From Eutrigla gurnardus (Eukaryota > Chordata > Actinopteri > Perciformes > Triglidae), in NCBI GenBank assembly GCA_963514095.1, contig OY741275.1, forward strand, positions 10,611,151 to 10,675,150: a stretch of DNA of 64,000 nucleotides, written 5' to 3'. Shown here in pieces: positions 61,046-64,000 of the stretch. The notes under the pieces are model-generated. The model did no database searches. It was not told the origin of the DNA and saw only the letters and a program-made list of their open reading frames with translations. Each line of letters begins with the position of its first letter. The stretch's first letter is position 1. A program made the translations under genes and the position numbers.

Positions 61046-61312
61046 ATGTCGTTAGCCTAATAGCATAATTGCCTAAGTCATATTTGAACGTTTTCGGAAA
61101 AAGAGAAAAAACACAATTTCTAGCAAGCAGATTGGTATTTTTTATTGATAATGTAACAGCAAGTTCAACCAGACCTGTGAACAAGTTTGAAAAAAAAAAA
61201 AAGACACAACATCAACTCCATAACAAATAAAAGTGACTTAGGCAGAATATGTCATGACTTAGGCATTTTTTTCTCTTACAGTATATGTATATAATGATAA
61301 CATAACCAAGTC

Positions 61313-61557
61313 TAACCTTATCTAAGGTGTTTTAAAGTATAATCTTAACAAAGTTGTTTTAAAGTTTAACCTTGCCTAAGTTGTTTTAACCTTACCTAAG
61401 TTGTTTTCACCTTAACTAAGTTCTTTTAACCTTAACTAAGTTGTTTTAACCTTACCTCAGTTCTTTTAACCTTAACTAAGTTCTTTTAACCTTAACTAAG
61501 TTGTTTTAACCTCAACTAGGTTTTTTTTACACTCACCTAAGTTGTTTTAACCTTGCC
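61313..61557. repeat. Minisatellite of about 20-bp units (about 11 copies) inside the element
   Basis: The core unit is ttgttttaaccttaactaag, with variants having cctaag, cttttaa and similar. The outermost copies are the most diverged. The cctaag portion resembles the element's terminal GCCTAAGTC motif. Confidence 0.93.
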
Positions 61558-61577
61558 TTGAACTCCTTTTCAGCTGT

Positions 61578-61778
61578 CTAATGATGAGGGAGGTCATCAT
61601 AGTACTGGTGGGCCACTCTTGGTAGTACTGGTTTCATTGCCTGCAAGTCATTGAATTTCCTGAGAGTAATTGGCAGTTGGGCAGGAAAGAGTGGGACCCA
61701 CTGGAATGATTCATCGGGGAGGCTGAGTCGCTGAGGCAGGTCTTCACTTCTGTTAAACTTTCTTATGCGATCAGCCAT
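61578..61778 (-). CDS. Small open reading frame within the 61-kb transposon (66 codons, unknown)
   Basis: The ATG has a strong context (AAACATGG). The frame encodes a 66-residue peptide beginning MADRIRKFNRSEDLPQRLSL, with a proline/aromatic-rich middle and an acidic-histidine end (DDLPHH). I recognise no domain. It covers the only non-repetitive part of the element, between the minisatellite and the right end. It may be the first exon or a leftover of a transposase or accessory gene; a chance frame is also possible at this length. Confidence 0.3.
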   Translation of the reverse strand: MADRIRKFNRSEDLPQRLSLPDESFQWVPLFPAQLPITLRKFNDLQAMKPVLPRVAHQYYDDLPHH

Positions 61779-61982
61779 GTTTGTTTATACCGGCAAACAT
61801 GCCTAAGTCAAAAAGATGACTTGGGCAGATAGTGATTTTGGACTCTAAAAAGTGTTCTGATAGGTTGAGGACATAGCCAATAAGGCAAGGTGATGCAGCA
61901 GTGGTAGGAGAGGAAGGTTAGGCAGATATCTCAATTTGGCCAAAAAATGACTTAGGCAATTATGCTATTAGGCTAACGATGT

Positions 61983-64000
61983 GTATGTTATTTCATTCAA
62001 GATGCTCCACAGATATAGACTATATGGCGTTGGAAGTATGCTTTTGTCAACATCTCACATGGTCCCCAAGGGAGTCACATCCTGCCTCCATTCCCAAAGG
62101 AATACCAACCCTCCACCAAACTAAAGGAGGTATAGATTTCTGACTCTGATGCACCCATGCAAGTATAGAGTAGTTATTTAATGTATTTATTTTCTGGTAC
62201 ACTGGAGTAATTGGAATGGCTACAGTACTTTCCCTGTAAACACATTTGTAATTGTGCTCACTCAGAAAATGCCTTTCTATTTATTTATTTTTTTTATGAT
62301 TTTTTTTTACAAATTACAGCTCACTGATGCTGGACTGAAATTCAGCACCCAGCTGTTCTCCAGTATCCAAATACACAAGTATATTCAGTAAAATGTTTCT
62401 GCAAGGACGCTGTATTGTTCGGTGTGATCCCAATCTCGATGTGGATCTTCCACAAAGAAATGTGTGCGCTGCCTACTGACAGCATTTGCATTCAGGAGGT
62501 GCATATCATTTTCTACACTACGTGTGAAAGTCCATGTGAGTGTGCAATTACGGAAGGTTGGAAGTGTTGGTTGAAACTATCTATTACATCTGTTTCTGCC
62601 ATGTAGCTACCTTTCATACCTGATGCTATGCCTGAGGCATGATATAATGCGATCACAGCAAATGGTATTATAATGGCAGTATATAGTATAGTATATCACA
62701 AATATATTCCCACTGTGCATCTTGCATGGATCTCTGAATCTCTGGAAAAGAATTGCTGTTATTAGCCTCGGTCCTTAACACAGCACAAGATAACTGAGTA
62801 AATGTATGGAGCTGAACAGCCTAATTGCTTTTTGTAATGATTTGTAAGAGGCAGAATCAGTAATTCATTTAATGACTGCTTGTGAACATGCAGATGTCAT
62901 TGTACCCCAAATCAATCTACCGCTTCCTCAGAAAACACAGCACTCTCCACAGCCTTTATTGCTCATGACATATTCTAGCCCACTTATGTCAGAGGCTACT
63001 CAGCCTGAGACATGACATGACATTTTGAAGATAACATATTTGCAAAATATGAAATAATATAAAATATAATAGTTTTACTATATTCACAACTACAGTCATA
63101 TTTAATCAATCAAAAAAAACAATAATTTATAGATGAATTTCACTTTAACATGCAATCAGTTTTCAGAGTTGACATGGCAAATGAATGAGCAATTTTTTTG
63201 TTTCTGGCCATTTAACATTGGTCTTGTTCTCCACTAACCCCGGTCTCTTTGCTAAATGCTAAGGAATAGCCATTTGATTCATTGTTACAATAAAACAAGT
63301 ATTGATTATAACTTCTTTAGCTGCATATTAATCAATATCTGTGATATATGAAAAGAAAGTGGGGCCCTGTCAGCCTATTGTTTGCAGCTCTGGCCATGGA
63401 TTTCTTTTAGTTTAGTTCAGAGGATAAGGATTTGTAATCTTTGAAATCTTTATTGTAGGCTATTGGACTTGCTTTGAAATGAAGTCCAGTTGCCTATGAT
63501 AAAGCTATCCAAGATTACCTTGAGTGAGAATCTCCACAGACACATGTGCTTGAGGACTTTCAGATGAACATGTACTGATTGTCTTAAATGACAGAAGAAG
63601 CTCAATTCGGTTAGATCATTAGTGAGAAAACGGGATAATGGATCAAGAGGATTCAATTATTCAGGGCATGAGGAGTTTTCTGACTCAGGTTGATAAGTAG
63701 TGGAAACAGCATTTTTGCTCGTATATGTGCTTGCAATCGAGCTCGTAGAGGATTGAGAAAAGCACAGATGCAATGGAATAGGTGATATAAAGGGCAAAAG
63801 CAAGTTATAAGAGAAAGAAAGAAAGCTGGTACAAATGTTGCTGTAGAGGCAGCAGGAGTCATTCAAGAATAAAGTATTTTAAAGATTTATAAGTTGCCAA
63901 CTTTACAGGTCAACGAGAATTGTTCCAGGAGGATTTATCCAGCTGGTGAGGTTTTGCTTGTTGTCATCAAGGCAGCATGTAAGAAGCTGCATGCTGACAT
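61983..64000. other. Intergenic stretch to the right edge
   Basis: A+T-rich DNA with short homopolymers. I recognise no exon, RNA gene or repeat family. Confidence 0.45.

Larger units (their letters stand above)
61050..61978. mobile_element. DNA transposon with perfect 32-bp inverted ends, 929 bp
   Basis: The two ends (61050-61081 and 61947-61978) are exact inverted copies starting CGTTAGCCTAATAGC. They are flanked by ATGT at 61046-61049 and 61979-61982, a likely 4-bp target duplication. The terminal motif GCCTAAGTC recurs inside in both orientations (near 61230, 61255, 61800 and 61818). The interior holds a minisatellite (61313-61557) and a 66-codon frame (61578-61778). The superfamily is not recognised. 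Perfect ends suggest recent movement by a transposase supplied elsewhere. Confidence 0.9.

Noticed and set aside
61313..61557. Regular repeats considered as a CRISPR-like array
   Set aside because: The units are directly adjacent without unique spacers and lie inside a eukaryotic transposon; it is a minisatellite.

Overview
This is vertebrate nuclear DNA, almost certainly from a teleost fish. Genes are split by GT-AG introns, long (AC)n/(GT)n tracts are common, and several dispersed repeat types familiar from fish genomes are present. Two protein genes are recognised by translating exons and checking splice phase: DARS1 (cytosolic aspartyl-tRNA synthetase, N-terminal six coding exons only) and CXCR4 (the CXCL12 chemokine receptor, complete). 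Both lie on the minus strand. This is the same order and orientation as human CXCR4-DARS1, so the locus shows conserved synteny.

Layout. Bases 1-10.6 kb hold the 5' part of DARS1, running leftwards. Coding exons lie at 10577-10599, 7453-7558, 5701-5730, 5263-5320, 3520-3612 and 2191-2293; later exons lie beyond the left edge. Bases 10.6-14.3 kb are the DARS1-CXCR4 spacer. CXCR4 occupies about 14.3-16.43 kb: a two-codon first coding exon, a 370-bp intron, and one large exon with all seven membrane segments. A TATA box and GC box precede it, and a second TATA box on the opposite strand suggests divergent transcription.

From 16.5 kb to the right edge I recognise no conserved protein-coding exon. 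About 47 kb looks like gene-poor flanking DNA, plausibly with CXCR4 regulatory elements. It holds several DNA transposons that can be delimited from sequence alone: a long-inverted-repeat element (about 25875-26582), a hAT-type element with an 8-bp target duplication (46688-48005) containing a second inverted-repeat element, a short hAT-type element (48940-49230), a 3.1-kb partly duplicated GC-rich composite (54487-57565), and a 929-bp element with perfect 32-bp inverted ends (61050-61978). The last carries an internal minisatellite that resembles its own terminal motif.

The two genes do not form a pathway; their proximity is ancestral linkage. No bacterial-type system, CRISPR array, rRNA, tRNA or viral gene was found. 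The most unusual points are the 61-kb element, the (AC)n tract abutting the DARS1 exon 5 acceptor, the enlarged second extracellular loop of CXCR4, and the divergent promoter with a hairpin-forming minisatellite beside CXCR4.
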